Below are positions 1 to 7,913 of a stretch of 64,000 nucleotides of DNA, in pieces. A program made the position numbers and the translations under genes. This DNA is from Oceaniferula flava (GTDB taxonomy: Bacteria; Verrucomicrobiota; Verrucomicrobiia; Verrucomicrobiales; Akkermansiaceae): the NCBI RefSeq assembly GCF_016811075.1, contig NZ_JAFBGL010000013.1, positions 16,810 through 80,809 of the forward strand, given 5' to 3'. Positions within the stretch are counted from its first letter, which is position 1, and the number at the start of each line of letters is the position of its first letter. The notes under the pieces were generated by a model. The model was not told where the DNA came from. It searched no databases and saw nothing but the letters and a program-made list of their open reading frames with translations.

Positions 1-186
1 CTTGGGTTTTTTAGAGCTGTCTGCGACCGGTGGGTCGACGTTCGGGTCCTGCTTCACCACGATCACCGTAGAGGCGACAATGAAGAAAATCAGGAGCAAG
101 AACACCATATCGATCATTGGCGACATGTCCACCTGCAGCTCATCGTCTGAGCCGTTGGCGCTGTTGCGTAATTTACTAGATGCCAT
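1..186 (-). CDS. exbD: ExbD/TolR-type biopolymer transport protein (N-terminal part, cut by window edge)
   Basis: The reverse strand from an ATG at 184-186 reads a short cytoplasmic tail, then DMSPMIDMVFLLLIFF, the typical ExbD/TolR start with the conserved Asp in a single membrane helix, then a periplasmic stretch running off the window. ExbD works with ExbB as a proton-driven motor energising TonB or Tol. AAAGGA about 9 bases upstream of the ATG is a plausible ribosome binding site. It lies 155 bp after exbB on the same strand, with a terminator-like hairpin between them. Family assignment is firm; the partner system is not known because the gene is incomplete. Confidence 0.85.
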   Translation of the reverse strand, partial: MASSKLRNSANGSDDELQVDMSPMIDMVFLLLIFFIVASTVIVVKQDPNVDPPVADSSKKPK

Positions 187-265
187 AGTTTGATTCCTTT
201 CGTATTGGGCTGTTTGGTTCTTCGCCAGTCAATCAGGAGGATCGACTCTGAAGGCGAAGAGGTTT

Positions 266-298
266 AAAAATCGCGCAACATGTCTCCATTTTGCGCGA
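266..298 (-). terminator. Rho-independent terminator between exbB and exbD
   Basis: On the minus strand an 8-bp perfect stem TCGCGCAA/TTGCGCGA with a 12-base loop is followed directly by five T residues (266-270). It sits about 45 bases after the exbB stop and about 80 bases before the exbD start, so it would end or attenuate transcripts from exbB before exbD. Confidence 0.7.
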
Positions 299-341
299 TG
301 AGATCAGATGGGAGACGGCAATTGCCACCTCCCTATCCGGA

Positions 342-1112
342 TTAAACGGCAATACCTTCAGGAATCTTAGCCAGATGTGCGTCTCCGTTGACGGTCTGGA
401 TGGATGCGTTAAGCAGTTCCTCGGCAGTGTGGTGACACTCGGCGACGAGGTTGTTGAGTTTGTTTTTGAAGAAGAAGTAAGCAGTCAGGGATGGGATGGC
501 AGTCACCAGGCCCCAAAGGGTGGTCAACAGAGCCACGGAGATGTCACCGGCCAGTGAGGCTGGGTCAGCAGATCCGTCACCGCTAGCCAGTGTGCCGAAC
601 GCACCCACCATACCAAGAACGGTTCCGAACAGTCCCATCATCGGAGCTGCCTGAGCGATCAGGGAGATGTAGTTGATCAGAGTCATGCTCTTGCGGTTTT
701 CGTTGATGGTGAAATCAGCGATGGCATCTTCGACGTAGTCGCGGCCGAGATCTTCAGGGCGGCGGGCATCGACGTTAGGGAGAGCGTAAGCCATCATGCG
801 ACCGAGGTAGCTTGGGTGGGAAGCACCCAGCTCAATGGCGGAACGAACACGGCAGTTCAGCATGTGATCCATCAGACCAGCCTTCAGGTCTTCCGGGCAG
901 AACTTGGCCTTGGTCAGGTTCATGAAGTTGAACACGCAAAGAGCGATCAGAGCGAGGATCAACAGACCAATCAAAATCATTGGCCAACCACCATCGGTCA
1001 CATACTTCGTTAACAAACTGGTTTCCTCAGCTGCAAACAGAGAGGAAGAGGATAGCAGCACGGTAGCTGCAGTGATAGCCACAGATTTGATAGGGCGGGA
1101 TGGTGTGTTCAT
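342..1112 (-). CDS. exbB: MotA/TolQ/ExbB proton channel family protein with cleavable signal peptide
   Basis: 256 aa. Residues 1-28 form a signal peptide (ending SSSLFA-AEE), unlike classical ExbB but usual in larger MotA/TolQ/ExbB proteins of this and related phyla. A first membrane helix lies at about 40-60 (MILIGLLILALIALCVFNF). The conserved MotA/ExbB domain at about 150-220 holds the APMMGLFGTVLGMVGAF channel helix and a second helix, SVALLTTLWGLVTAIPS. It forms the proton channel of an ExbB-ExbD motor in the inner membrane. The partner exbD lies downstream beyond a terminator. A second exbB-exbD pair with its own TonB occurs at 46602-49094. Confidence 0.88.
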   Translation of the reverse strand: MNTPSRPIKSVAITAATVLLSSSSLFAAEETSLLTKYVTDGGWPMILIGLLILALIALCVFNFMNLTKAKFCPEDLKAGLMDHMLNCRVRSAIELGASHPSYLGRMMAYALPNVDARRPEDLGRDYVEDAIADFTINENRKSMTLINYISLIAQAAPMMGLFGTVLGMVGAFGTLASGDGSADPASLAGDISVALLTTLWGLVTAIPSLTAYFFFKNKLNNLVAECHHTAEELLNASIQTVNGDAHLAKIPEGIAV

Positions 1113-1258
1113 TCTAATGGTTTATAGGTTGTATTTGTAGGAGCTTGGAGGCTACCAATTTGGTAACCGTTGATTAAGACGATTCTGCGAATCTTATACT
1201 TAGAGTAAAGGAGGAAATTGAGAAATTAAGTAATCGCTTTTCTTTTCAAACTGACGGC

Positions 1259-1287
1259 TTGACTCCCCTAGTATCGGGCATTAGTGA
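1259..1287 (+). promoter_or_regulatory. Possible sigma-70 promoter of tRNA-Arg
   Basis: TTGACT at 1259-1264 is followed after 17 bases by TAGTGA, 45 bases before the tRNA. The -35 box is good and the -10 box poor, so this is tentative. Confidence 0.3.
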
Positions 1288-1332
1288 TCTTTCGCGCTGG
1301 TGCATCGACGTGTCATTGTGTCAGCAAATTAC

Positions 1333-1407
1333 GGGTCCATAGTACAATGGATAGTATAACGGCCTCCGAAGCCGTAGATCCAGGTTCGACTCCTGGTGGA
1401 CCTACCA
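1333..1407 (+). tRNA. tRNA-Arg (anticodon CCG), CCA encoded
   Basis: A full cloverleaf folds by eye. The 7-bp acceptor stem pairs 1333-1339 with 1397-1403 (first pair G-U). The anticodon stem ACGGC/GCCGT encloses loop CTCCGAA, giving anticodon CCG. The T arm CCAGG-TTCGACT-CCTGG is canonical, followed by discriminator A and an encoded CCA at 1405-1407. It decodes CGG arginine codons. No hairpin terminator follows, only a T-rich run. Confidence 0.95.
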
Positions 1408-1517
1408 CTTTTCTTTTATCTCACCCCGTGGAGACGATCTTGATTCCGTCCCCAAGCGCCACTTGAAAGCCTAACTCATTGGCATCCAACAACGGGAAAC
1501 TGAAACCGCAATAGCCG

Positions 1518-2051
1518 TCATTGCCGCAGGGTCACAGTGAGCGGTTCCGAACGCAGCTTTCCGATCCATATTTTCCTCCGCTCCCCCTCCTTGCTGGGGT
1601 CAATCTGATAGTGCACCACGAGCTGAAACGGCTCCTCGGGCAGCTGCTTCACCCCCTGCCACAATTGGCCACCCAGATGAACCTCCAACACATGGGATTT
1701 CCCCGCCGCCACCGTGAAAACATCCGGGTAATTTTTGTCCCATTCCTTGGCTCGCTTGCTAAGCTGCACCACTTGGCCATCAGCCAAGGTCGCCTCTAAC
1801 CGTAGATTATCGTAGCCCCAGGAGCACCAATCACGCCACAGACGCAGGTCTTTTCCGGAGGTATTGTGCAGGATGATGTAGAAGGTATCCAGAGGCTTGG
1901 TGGCATAAAGCACTGCACCCTTGCCGGTTGAATATCGACTGGGAACAAGCTCGATCCGCCAATCGGCCGCCGGCTTAGCCTCCTCGGCTGCGAGCGCCGA
2001 CAGCAACAGGGCCCAGACAGAGAAACACACGATAGACATTGGGGTTTTCAT
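1518..2051 (-). CDS. Secreted protein of unknown function
   Basis: 177 aa, not recognised. Residues 1-22 form a signal peptide (hydrophobic core IVCFSVWALLLSALA, cleavage before AEEAKP). The mature part alternates short beta-strand-like segments (FYIILHNTSGKDLRLW, SHVLEVHLGG, FQLVVHYQID), which suggests a single beta-sandwich domain exported to the periplasm or surface. It has no obvious catalytic motif. It stands alone: tRNA-Arg lies on the opposite strand downstream and rsmA-Nudix ends about 50 bp upstream on the same strand, so it may be the tail of the bcp-rsmA transcript. Confidence 0.7.
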   Translation of the reverse strand: MKTPMSIVCFSVWALLLSALAAEEAKPAADWRIELVPSRYSTGKGAVLYATKPLDTFYIILHNTSGKDLRLWRDWCSWGYDNLRLEATLADGQVVQLSKRAKEWDKNYPDVFTVAAGKSHVLEVHLGGQLWQGVKQLPEEPFQLVVHYQIDPSKEGERRKIWIGKLRSEPLTVTLRQ

Positions 2052-2103
2052 CCCCCAAGCCTACCATAAACCACTGATCGAGAGCGATCGAAAAAGCGCC
2101 CCC

Positions 2104-3450
2104 CTACTCCGCCTCAGCCATTTTGGCATCGAAGGCCTGCCAGCATTCGATGAAGCCGCTGGCAAAATCCTGCGGCCGAAGTGCGATCCACTCCCGCACA
2201 TCATCCATGGAGAACCACTCACCGGACTCCACTTCGCTACAAGGGAAGCGCATGGCGCCATCGTGACGACATAGATACAGGCGGATGTGTTCCCAACCGG
2301 TCTGCTCACTCGGAGCAATGCGGGCCACCTCCTGCACCTCGGCATCTTGGATACCGAGCTCCTCTTCGAGCTCCCTAACAGCAGTCGGCTCGTAGTCCTC
2401 ACCGGCGTTGAGATGTCCGGCGGCACTGGAGTCCCAGACTCCGGGATGCACGTCTTTCAGGCGGGAGCGTTTTTGTAGGAACAGCTCTTTGCGCTTGTTG
2501 AAAACAAACATGTGCACGGCGCGGTGCAGCAAATTCTCACGGTGAACAGTGTCGCGAGTCTCCTGCTTGAGCACCTCGTCATGTTCATCCACCACATCGA
2601 AGAGTTCGTCCCCTTTCTGTGGGTTGTCCTTGAGCGGATGGTCGTCGTAAATGCGCGTCAGCACCGCCCACTGCTCGAGCGAAATTTCTTCGGCACGTGC
2701 TGTAACTCCCACGCCAATCTGCGCAGCCGCCTGTTCCCAGTCGGCGGTGTCTGGCATTTGTTTTTTGATCTGCTTGCGGCGCTGGGAGAAGCCGCGGCGG
2801 ATGATTTCATCGAATAAACGAGCGTCGTAAACCGGCAGATCATCGGGGCGAGGTTCACAGACCATGACGGTGGAATCGATCAGTGGTCGGGGGAAAAATG
2901 CCTGCGGCGGAATGGTCTTCACCGGCTTGCTTACCCACTCGCTCTGCATGCGCAGCGAGAGCACGCCGTAGGCTTTGGTCTTGGGTTTGGCGATGATCCG
3001 ATCGATAAACTCCTTCTGCAGCATCAGCACAGCCTTACAGACGGGCGACGGTCGTTTCATGAAGTTCCGCATGATCGCACCACCGGCGGAATACGGCAGA
3101 TTACCCAGCAGCTTTACCGGTTGATGTTTGAAAAGCACCCGGGTATCGAACCTGGCGCCATCGAAATGATGCACCTCCACCTTGTCGTTGTCGGCAAAGC
3201 GCAGTTTCAGCCCCTCGGCCAAGCGCGCATCGAATTCGACCAGGATCACCTTGTCCGCCAGCTCGACCACGTGTTCGGTCAGCGCACCGGTGCCAGGGCC
3301 CACTTCCACCACGGTATCACCGGGCTTCACCTCCAATTGATCGACAATCCAACGGGCGACATTTTCATCGACCAAAAAATTCTGCCCCAGCTTCTTCGAT
3401 GGAGTCACCCCCATCGCATTCAGCCGACTGATGATTTCCGTCTGGTTCAT
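2104..3450 (-). CDS. rsmA: 16S rRNA adenine dimethyltransferase RsmA fused to a Nudix hydrolase domain
   Basis: 448 aa, against about 270 for ordinary RsmA/KsgA. Residues 1-270 are RsmA: GQNFLVD (22-28), SAM-binding motif I EVGPGTG (49-55), catalytic NLPY (117-120), and a C-terminal domain ending near 268. This part dimethylates A1518 and A1519 of 16S rRNA. Residues about 282-448 are a Nudix domain with a perfect box at 345-367 (GHLNAGE then REx5EExGI-type spacing), closest in feel to YfcD/isopentenyl isomerase-like Nudix proteins (GVWDSSAAGH). The start overlaps the bcp stop by ATGA, so the two are probably translationally coupled. One uninterrupted frame, so not an annotation artefact. The Nudix substrate is unknown. 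Confidence 0.93.
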   Translation of the reverse strand: MNQTEIISRLNAMGVTPSKKLGQNFLVDENVARWIVDQLEVKPGDTVVEVGPGTGALTEHVVELADKVILVEFDARLAEGLKLRFADNDKVEVHHFDGARFDTRVLFKHQPVKLLGNLPYSAGGAIMRNFMKRPSPVCKAVLMLQKEFIDRIIAKPKTKAYGVLSLRMQSEWVSKPVKTIPPQAFFPRPLIDSTVMVCEPRPDDLPVYDARLFDEIIRRGFSQRRKQIKKQMPDTADWEQAAAQIGVGVTARAEEISLEQWAVLTRIYDDHPLKDNPQKGDELFDVVDEHDEVLKQETRDTVHRENLLHRAVHMFVFNKRKELFLQKRSRLKDVHPGVWDSSAAGHLNAGEDYEPTAVRELEEELGIQDAEVQEVARIAPSEQTGWEHIRLYLCRHDGAMRFPCSEVESGEWFSMDDVREWIALRPQDFASGFIECWQAFDAKMAEAE

Positions 3451-3923
3451 GATTTTTTCAGCACTTCTAACAATTGGTCAAGGTGCGCACCGGGCTTCAC
3501 CTTTTCCAGCACCGCCATGATCTTGCCATCTTCTCCGATGACAAAGCTACTGCGCTCGATGCCCATGTATTTTTTCCCGAACATACTTTTCTCCACCCAG
3601 ACACCGTAGTCCTGGACGATCTTCTTGTCGGTATCGGCGAGCAGCGGATACGGCAGTTCTTTTTTATCGATGAATTTGCGGTGGCTCTTGGCGTCGTCCA
3701 CACTGACACCGAAGACGTAGGCGATGCTCTCCAGCGCGTCCCAGCTGTCGCGGATGGCGCAGGCCTGGATGGTGCAGCCCGGCGTGTTGTCCTTCGGGTA
3801 AAAGACCAGCACCACGGGCTTCCCACGCAAGTGCTTCAGCGAGACCTCGGCCCCGTCCTGATAGGCACCCCCAACGACGTCTGCGGTAAAATCCGGCGCA
3901 TCTTCGCCAACTTTTGGTTTCAT
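3447..3923 (-). CDS. bcp: Thioredoxin-dependent peroxiredoxin, BCP family
   Basis: 158 aa from the ATG at 3923. A longer start at 3968 adds 15 residues with no match to the family, so I prefer the inner start (MKPKVGEDAPDF). The AhpC/TSA fold shows VVLVFYPKDNTPGCTIQACAIRD, with the peroxidatic Cys in PGCT and the BCP-type second Cys five residues on. It reduces hydrogen peroxide and alkyl hydroperoxides in the cytoplasm. The stop overlaps the rsmA start by four bases on the same strand. Confidence 0.92.
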   Translation of the reverse strand: MKPKVGEDAPDFTADVVGGAYQDGAEVSLKHLRGKPVVLVFYPKDNTPGCTIQACAIRDSWDALESIAYVFGVSVDDAKSHRKFIDKKELPYPLLADTDKKIVQDYGVWVEKSMFGKKYMGIERSSFVIGEDGKIMAVLEKVKPGAHLDQLLEVLKKS

Positions 3924-4010
3924 GCCCCTAGCTCTAGTCGGCGAGCTACGAATTGCAATCGCACACATTAAAAACTTCTATGTTCACCTGCCTTCCTGCA
4001 AACTACCGCC

Positions 4011-4592
4011 GTGACTCTGGCATCGAAAATCACCCTAACCCGACTCTTCATGGCGCCGGTGTTTGCCGCGCTGGCGGTGTATTACGGGGAAACGGTGAAG
4101 GCTGGAAACCCGAATGAAACCTTCCGCTGGTGGGCCGTCGGCGTGTTTATTTTCGCCTCGGTGACCGACGCCCTCGATGGCTACATCGCGCGTCATTACA
4201 ACCAGCGCTCGAAGTTCGGAGCCTTCATGGATCCCTTTGCCGATAAGACATTGCTGCTCACCGGCATCGTCTTTCTCACCTTCGTTCCCTGGGGCGAGGG
4301 ATGGAGTATCCCGATCTGGTTCACCGCACTAATGATCGCCCGCGACATCATTATTATTGGCGGCATCTGGATTCTGCACTATTTCAACTCGCAGGTGCCG
4401 ATCCGTCCCCACTGGACGGGGAAAGTCTGCACCGTCACCCAGATGACCTTACTCGGATGGGTGATGCTGAAAATCATCCCCCTCGATCCGATCTACCCCA
4501 CCGTTCTCGCTGCCATTTTCACCGTTTGGTCCGGCATCGAATACTTCCGCGAAGGCCTGCGCCAACTCAAAGATCACCACGCGGTGGAATAA
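4011..4592 (+). CDS. pgsA: CDP-diacylglycerol-glycerol-3-phosphate 3-phosphatidyltransferase
   Basis: 193 aa with a GTG start. The CDP-alcohol phosphatidyltransferase signature DGx2ARx8Gx3Dx3D is complete (DGYIAR...GAFMDPFAD). Several membrane helices follow (LLLTGIVFLTFV, ALMIARDIIIIGGIWIL). It makes phosphatidylglycerol phosphate in the inner membrane. The start lies 87 bp from the divergent bcp gene, and der follows 37 bp downstream on the same strand. Some members of this fold make other phospholipids, but length and sequence fit PgsA best. Confidence 0.88.
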   Translation: MTLASKITLTRLFMAPVFAALAVYYGETVKAGNPNETFRWWAVGVFIFASVTDALDGYIARHYNQRSKFGAFMDPFADKTLLLTGIVFLTFVPWGEGWSIPIWFTALMIARDIIIIGGIWILHYFNSQVPIRPHWTGKVCTVTQMTLLGWVMLKIIPLDPIYPTVLAAIFTVWSGIEYFREGLRQLKDHHAVE

Positions 4593-4629
4593 TCATCCCT
4601 TTTACCCATCATTCACTCTTTCATTTAAC

Positions 4630-6009
4630 ATGCCTACCGTAGCCATCGTCGGCCGACCCAATGTCGGCAAATCCGCCCTATTTAACCGACTCGCAGGGCG
4701 CCGCATCGCCATTGTTCACGATCAACCGGGCGTGACGCGCGACCGCATCTCCGCCCCCTGCCATATCTCAGAGCAGCCCTGCACCATCATCGATACCGGC
4801 GGCATTGGTGCCACCCTCGACGATGGCTTTGGCGCTGCCGTGACCACCGAGGCGGACATCGCCATGCAGACCGCCGATTTAATCCTGTTCATCGTCGATG
4901 CCAAGGACGGCATCACCGTGATCGATGAGGACCTCGCCAAGCGCTTGCGCAAGTCCAAGGCTCCGGTCCAGCTCATCATCAACAAGGCGGACAACGAGAA
5001 ACAAGACCTTCTCACCGGCGACTTCGCCACCCTTGGCTACGGCGAAGGCATTCCCGTCTCTGCGGAGCTGGGAAAAAACATGCACATGATCGCCGATGCC
5101 ATCGACAAGGTGGTGGAACCGCTGAACCGCGACATCGAAGAAGCCGAGCAGGTGGTGAAAAAGGAAGGCCTGAAGATCGCCATCGTCGGTAAACCCAACG
5201 CCGGCAAATCCTCCCTGATCAATGCCATCCTCAAGGACGATCGCACTATCGTTTCTGACGTCTCAGGAACCACTCGCGATGCCATCGATGTGCCCTACGA
5301 ATTTCTTGGCGAGCAGCACACGCTCATCGATACCGCCGGTATCCGCCGCCGCACCAAGATGGATTCTTCCGTGGAAGTGTTCTCCTCGATGCGTGCCGAG
5401 CGCTCGATCCGCCGGGCAGACATCTGCCTGTTAGTGATCGACTGCGCCGAGGGCGTCTCCGCCCAGGACCGCAAAATCGCCCGCATCATCCAGGACGAGA
5501 AAAAACCCTGCCTGATCGTGCTCAATAAGTTCGATCTCTTCCACCCGAATGCCCAGAAGAGCGCCCGCTTGGAAGAAGCCACCGAGCACGTGCGCACCGA
5601 GCTGTTCTTCCTCGCCTACGCCCCCTACGTCTGCGTTTCCGCCCTGAAGAAACAATCAATCGGACTGGTCTTCAGCAAGCTCGCCGAGATCCGCAAGGCC
5701 GCTCAAAACCCGATCACCACCGGCAAACTCAACCGATTCCTCGGTGAGGCATTTGCCAAGAAACCACCGCAGGCGAAGAAAGGAACGAAGCGTCTGAAAC
5801 TGCTCTACGCCACCGCCGCAGTGAACGATCGCTACACCGCCATCCCGGTGCCAACGTATATTCTCTTCGTCAACGACAAGCGCCTGATGCAGGAGCACTA
5901 CGAGCAGTATCTCACTAACCGACTGCGCGAGGATCATCCGTCCCCCGGCATTCCGATCACTTTCTCCGTGCGCTCCAGAAACGCCACGGACGAGAAAAAA
6001 CGCCGCTAG
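4630..6009 (+). CDS. der: Ribosome biogenesis GTPase Der (EngA)
   Basis: 459 aa. Two tandem GTPase domains: the first P-loop GRPNVGKS at 8-15 with DTGG and NKAD, the second P-loop GKPNAGKS near 186 with DTAGIRRR and NKFD. A C-terminal KH-like domain contains RLKLLYATAAVNDRYTAIPVPTYILFVND. Der is needed for 50S subunit assembly. Length and architecture are standard. It follows pgsA closely and is followed six bases later by a lipoprotein gene. Confidence 0.96.
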   Translation: MPTVAIVGRPNVGKSALFNRLAGRRIAIVHDQPGVTRDRISAPCHISEQPCTIIDTGGIGATLDDGFGAAVTTEADIAMQTADLILFIVDAKDGITVIDEDLAKRLRKSKAPVQLIINKADNEKQDLLTGDFATLGYGEGIPVSAELGKNMHMIADAIDKVVEPLNRDIEEAEQVVKKEGLKIAIVGKPNAGKSSLINAILKDDRTIVSDVSGTTRDAIDVPYEFLGEQHTLIDTAGIRRRTKMDSSVEVFSSMRAERSIRRADICLLVIDCAEGVSAQDRKIARIIQDEKKPCLIVLNKFDLFHPNAQKSARLEEATEHVRTELFFLAYAPYVCVSALKKQSIGLVFSKLAEIRKAAQNPITTGKLNRFLGEAFAKKPPQAKKGTKRLKLLYATAAVNDRYTAIPVPTYILFVNDKRLMQEHYEQYLTNRLREDHPSPGIPITFSVRSRNATDEKKRR

Positions 6010-6015
6010 CTGTCG

Positions 6016-6804
6016 ATGAAACATTGGCTTCCACTCACCCTTGCCTGTGTCGTCTGTGCCGCGCTGACTGGCTGCGGAGTGACCTCATCCGGCTCTGGCA
6101 TGAGCCGAGGGTCGTCGATGGCCACCGGCAGCATGGCGGTGCCTTATCAGTCGCCTAACATCTTCAAAAAATACAACGCCAAAGGCCATGCCCAGCTCAA
6201 CGACGGTTGGACGGCCAAATTCGATGCCTCCGGTATTTCCTTCAACAGCAAACGCACCTGCACCCTGATCACTCCGAGGCATGTGATCATGGCGAAGCAC
6301 TACACCCGTCCGGTTTTGACACCGGTGGTCTTTCATGACCGCCAGGGCAAACGGCAGGTGCGCCAGATCGTGACCATCAAGAACCTCTCCGGTGGCGATT
6401 ACTCGGTGGGCCTGCTCGATCAGCCTCTGCCAGCGAACTACACACCCTACCCGCTACTCAGACCGAGCGCGGACTACCCCACGCGACTCCCCGGCGAGTA
6501 TGTTCTCGTCACCGATCAAAACCGCCGCCTCTTTGTCCACCAAATTGCCGCCATCCGTGGTGGCTCCATTGCATTCAAGTTCGATCCCTCTCATAAAAAC
6601 GGCTACCGTAAGAAACTCGTCACCGGCGACAGCGGCAATCCAAGTTTTGTCATGCGGCGCGGTCGGCCGGTGCTCATCGAAACCCACACCGGTGGAGGTC
6701 CAGGCGTTGGCCCCTTCTATGGCGATGCCCGGGTGCAGGCGGAGATTTCCAAGGCCATCGAGGAAACCGACCGCCGCTACGCCTTGCGCACGGTGGCCTG
6801 GTGA
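6016..6804 (+). CDS. Putative lipoprotein with trypsin-like serine protease fold
   Basis: 262 aa. The lipobox ALTGC puts the lipidated Cys at residue 20, followed by a Ser/Gly-rich linker. The rest resembles a divergent chymotrypsin-fold protease: TPRHVIMAKH (candidate catalytic His95, aligned with the usual AAHC), GGDYSVGLL (candidate Asp128) and GDSGNP (candidate Ser206), with the correct order and hydrophobic surroundings. Activity is therefore possible but the family is not one I can name. It starts six bases after der, so it is probably on the der transcript, with an outer-membrane or periplasmic location. Confidence 0.7.
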   Translation: MKHWLPLTLACVVCAALTGCGVTSSGSGMSRGSSMATGSMAVPYQSPNIFKKYNAKGHAQLNDGWTAKFDASGISFNSKRTCTLITPRHVIMAKHYTRPVLTPVVFHDRQGKRQVRQIVTIKNLSGGDYSVGLLDQPLPANYTPYPLLRPSADYPTRLPGEYVLVTDQNRRLFVHQIAAIRGGSIAFKFDPSHKNGYRKKLVTGDSGNPSFVMRRGRPVLIETHTGGGPGVGPFYGDARVQAEISKAIEETDRRYALRTVAW

Positions 6805-6893
6805 GGTGATCCTCAGGCCAAGCTCCAGCCGATCTGCCGTTAGAGCGGATTACTTTTTGCGTTTCCCATGATGCTCGTTTATCTGAGAATATC

Positions 6894-7913
6894 ATGAGCC
6901 AAAGCAATCAAATCAACGCCTACGCCGCCCTTGAAGCCGGTGGAACCCTGCAGCCCTACAGCTACGATGTCGGAGAGCTCGCCGCGGATGAAGTGGAAAT
7001 CGAAGTCCTGCACTGCGGCATCTGCCACAGCGATGTCAGCATGATCGATAACGAATGGGAAATCTCGGAATACCCGCTGGTAGGTGGGCACGAGGTGATT
7101 GGCAAAGTCGTCGCCACCGGCAGCAATGTGCAGAATTTGGAAAAAGGAACCGTGGTCGGTGTCGGCTGGCACAGCGGCTATTGTGGCCACTGTCACTCGT
7201 GTAAAAACGGCGATCAGAATCTCTGCCGTGATGCCCAAGGAACCATCGTCGCCCACCACGGCGGTTTTGCCGAAAAGTTACGGGCCGATGCCGCCAGCGT
7301 GGTGGTCATCCCCGAGGGCATCGACCTCAAGTCCGCCGGCCCCCTGCTCTGCGCCGGCATCACCGTGTTCAATCCGCTGGTACAGTTCGATGTCAAGTCC
7401 ACCGACAAAGTGGCCGTCATCGGCATCGGTGGGCTCGGCCACATCGCGCTGCAATTTCTCAACGCCTGGGGCTGCGAAGTCACCGCCTTCACCTCCAGCG
7501 AGTCGAAACGACAAGAAGCCTTGGAACTCGGTGCCCACAAAACGCTCAACTCACGTGACAAGGAGGAAATCAAATCCGCTTATGGCTCGTTTGACTTCAT
7601 CCTCTCCACCGTCAATGTGAAGCTCGACTGGAACACCTACGTCAACACCCTCAAGGCCAAAGGAAGGCTCCACTTTGTCGGAGCCACCTTGGAACCGCTC
7701 GATCTCGGCGTCTTCCCACTCATCGGCGGCCAGAAATCGGTCTCCGGCTCGCCGGTAGGCAGCCCGGCCACCATGGAAAGCATGCTGGAATTCGCCAAAC
7801 TCCACGACATCAAACCACAGATCGAAAGCTACCCGATGGAGCAAATCAACGAGGCTCTCGATCACATGAAATCCGGCAAAGCCCGCTACCGCGTAGTGCT
7901 CTCGAATGGGTAG
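6894..7913 (+). CDS. Zinc-dependent NAD(P) alcohol/aldehyde dehydrogenase (YahK/CAD-like)
   Basis: 339 aa. GroES-like N-domain with the catalytic zinc site CGICHSD, GHEVIGKV and GYCGHCHSCKNGDQNLC, the last supplying the four structural zinc cysteines. The Rossmann domain carries IGIGGLGHIALQF. The overall pattern matches the cinnamyl alcohol/YahK group that reduces a range of aldehydes with NADPH. It stands alone, 90 bp after the protease-like lipoprotein gene and followed by a long non-coding gap. Substrate not predictable. Confidence 0.88.
   Translation: MSQSNQINAYAALEAGGTLQPYSYDVGELAADEVEIEVLHCGICHSDVSMIDNEWEISEYPLVGGHEVIGKVVATGSNVQNLEKGTVVGVGWHSGYCGHCHSCKNGDQNLCRDAQGTIVAHHGGFAEKLRADAASVVVIPEGIDLKSAGPLLCAGITVFNPLVQFDVKSTDKVAVIGIGGLGHIALQFLNAWGCEVTAFTSSESKRQEALELGAHKTLNSRDKEEIKSAYGSFDFILSTVNVKLDWNTYVNTLKAKGRLHFVGATLEPLDLGVFPLIGGQKSVSGSPVGSPATMESMLEFAKLHDIKPQIESYPMEQINEALDHMKSGKARYRVVLSNG

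Noticed and set aside
1333..1407. tRNA-Arg as an integration site with flanking direct repeats.
   Set aside because: No integrase or repeated 3' tRNA end was seen nearby.
1284..1466. Short plus-strand ORF covering tRNA-Arg.
   Set aside because: Explained by the tRNA; no coding evidence.
3924..3968. Longer N-terminus for the BCP peroxiredoxin.
   Set aside because: The 15 extra residues are Arg/Ser-rich and do not fit the family, and the inner ATG gives the standard start.
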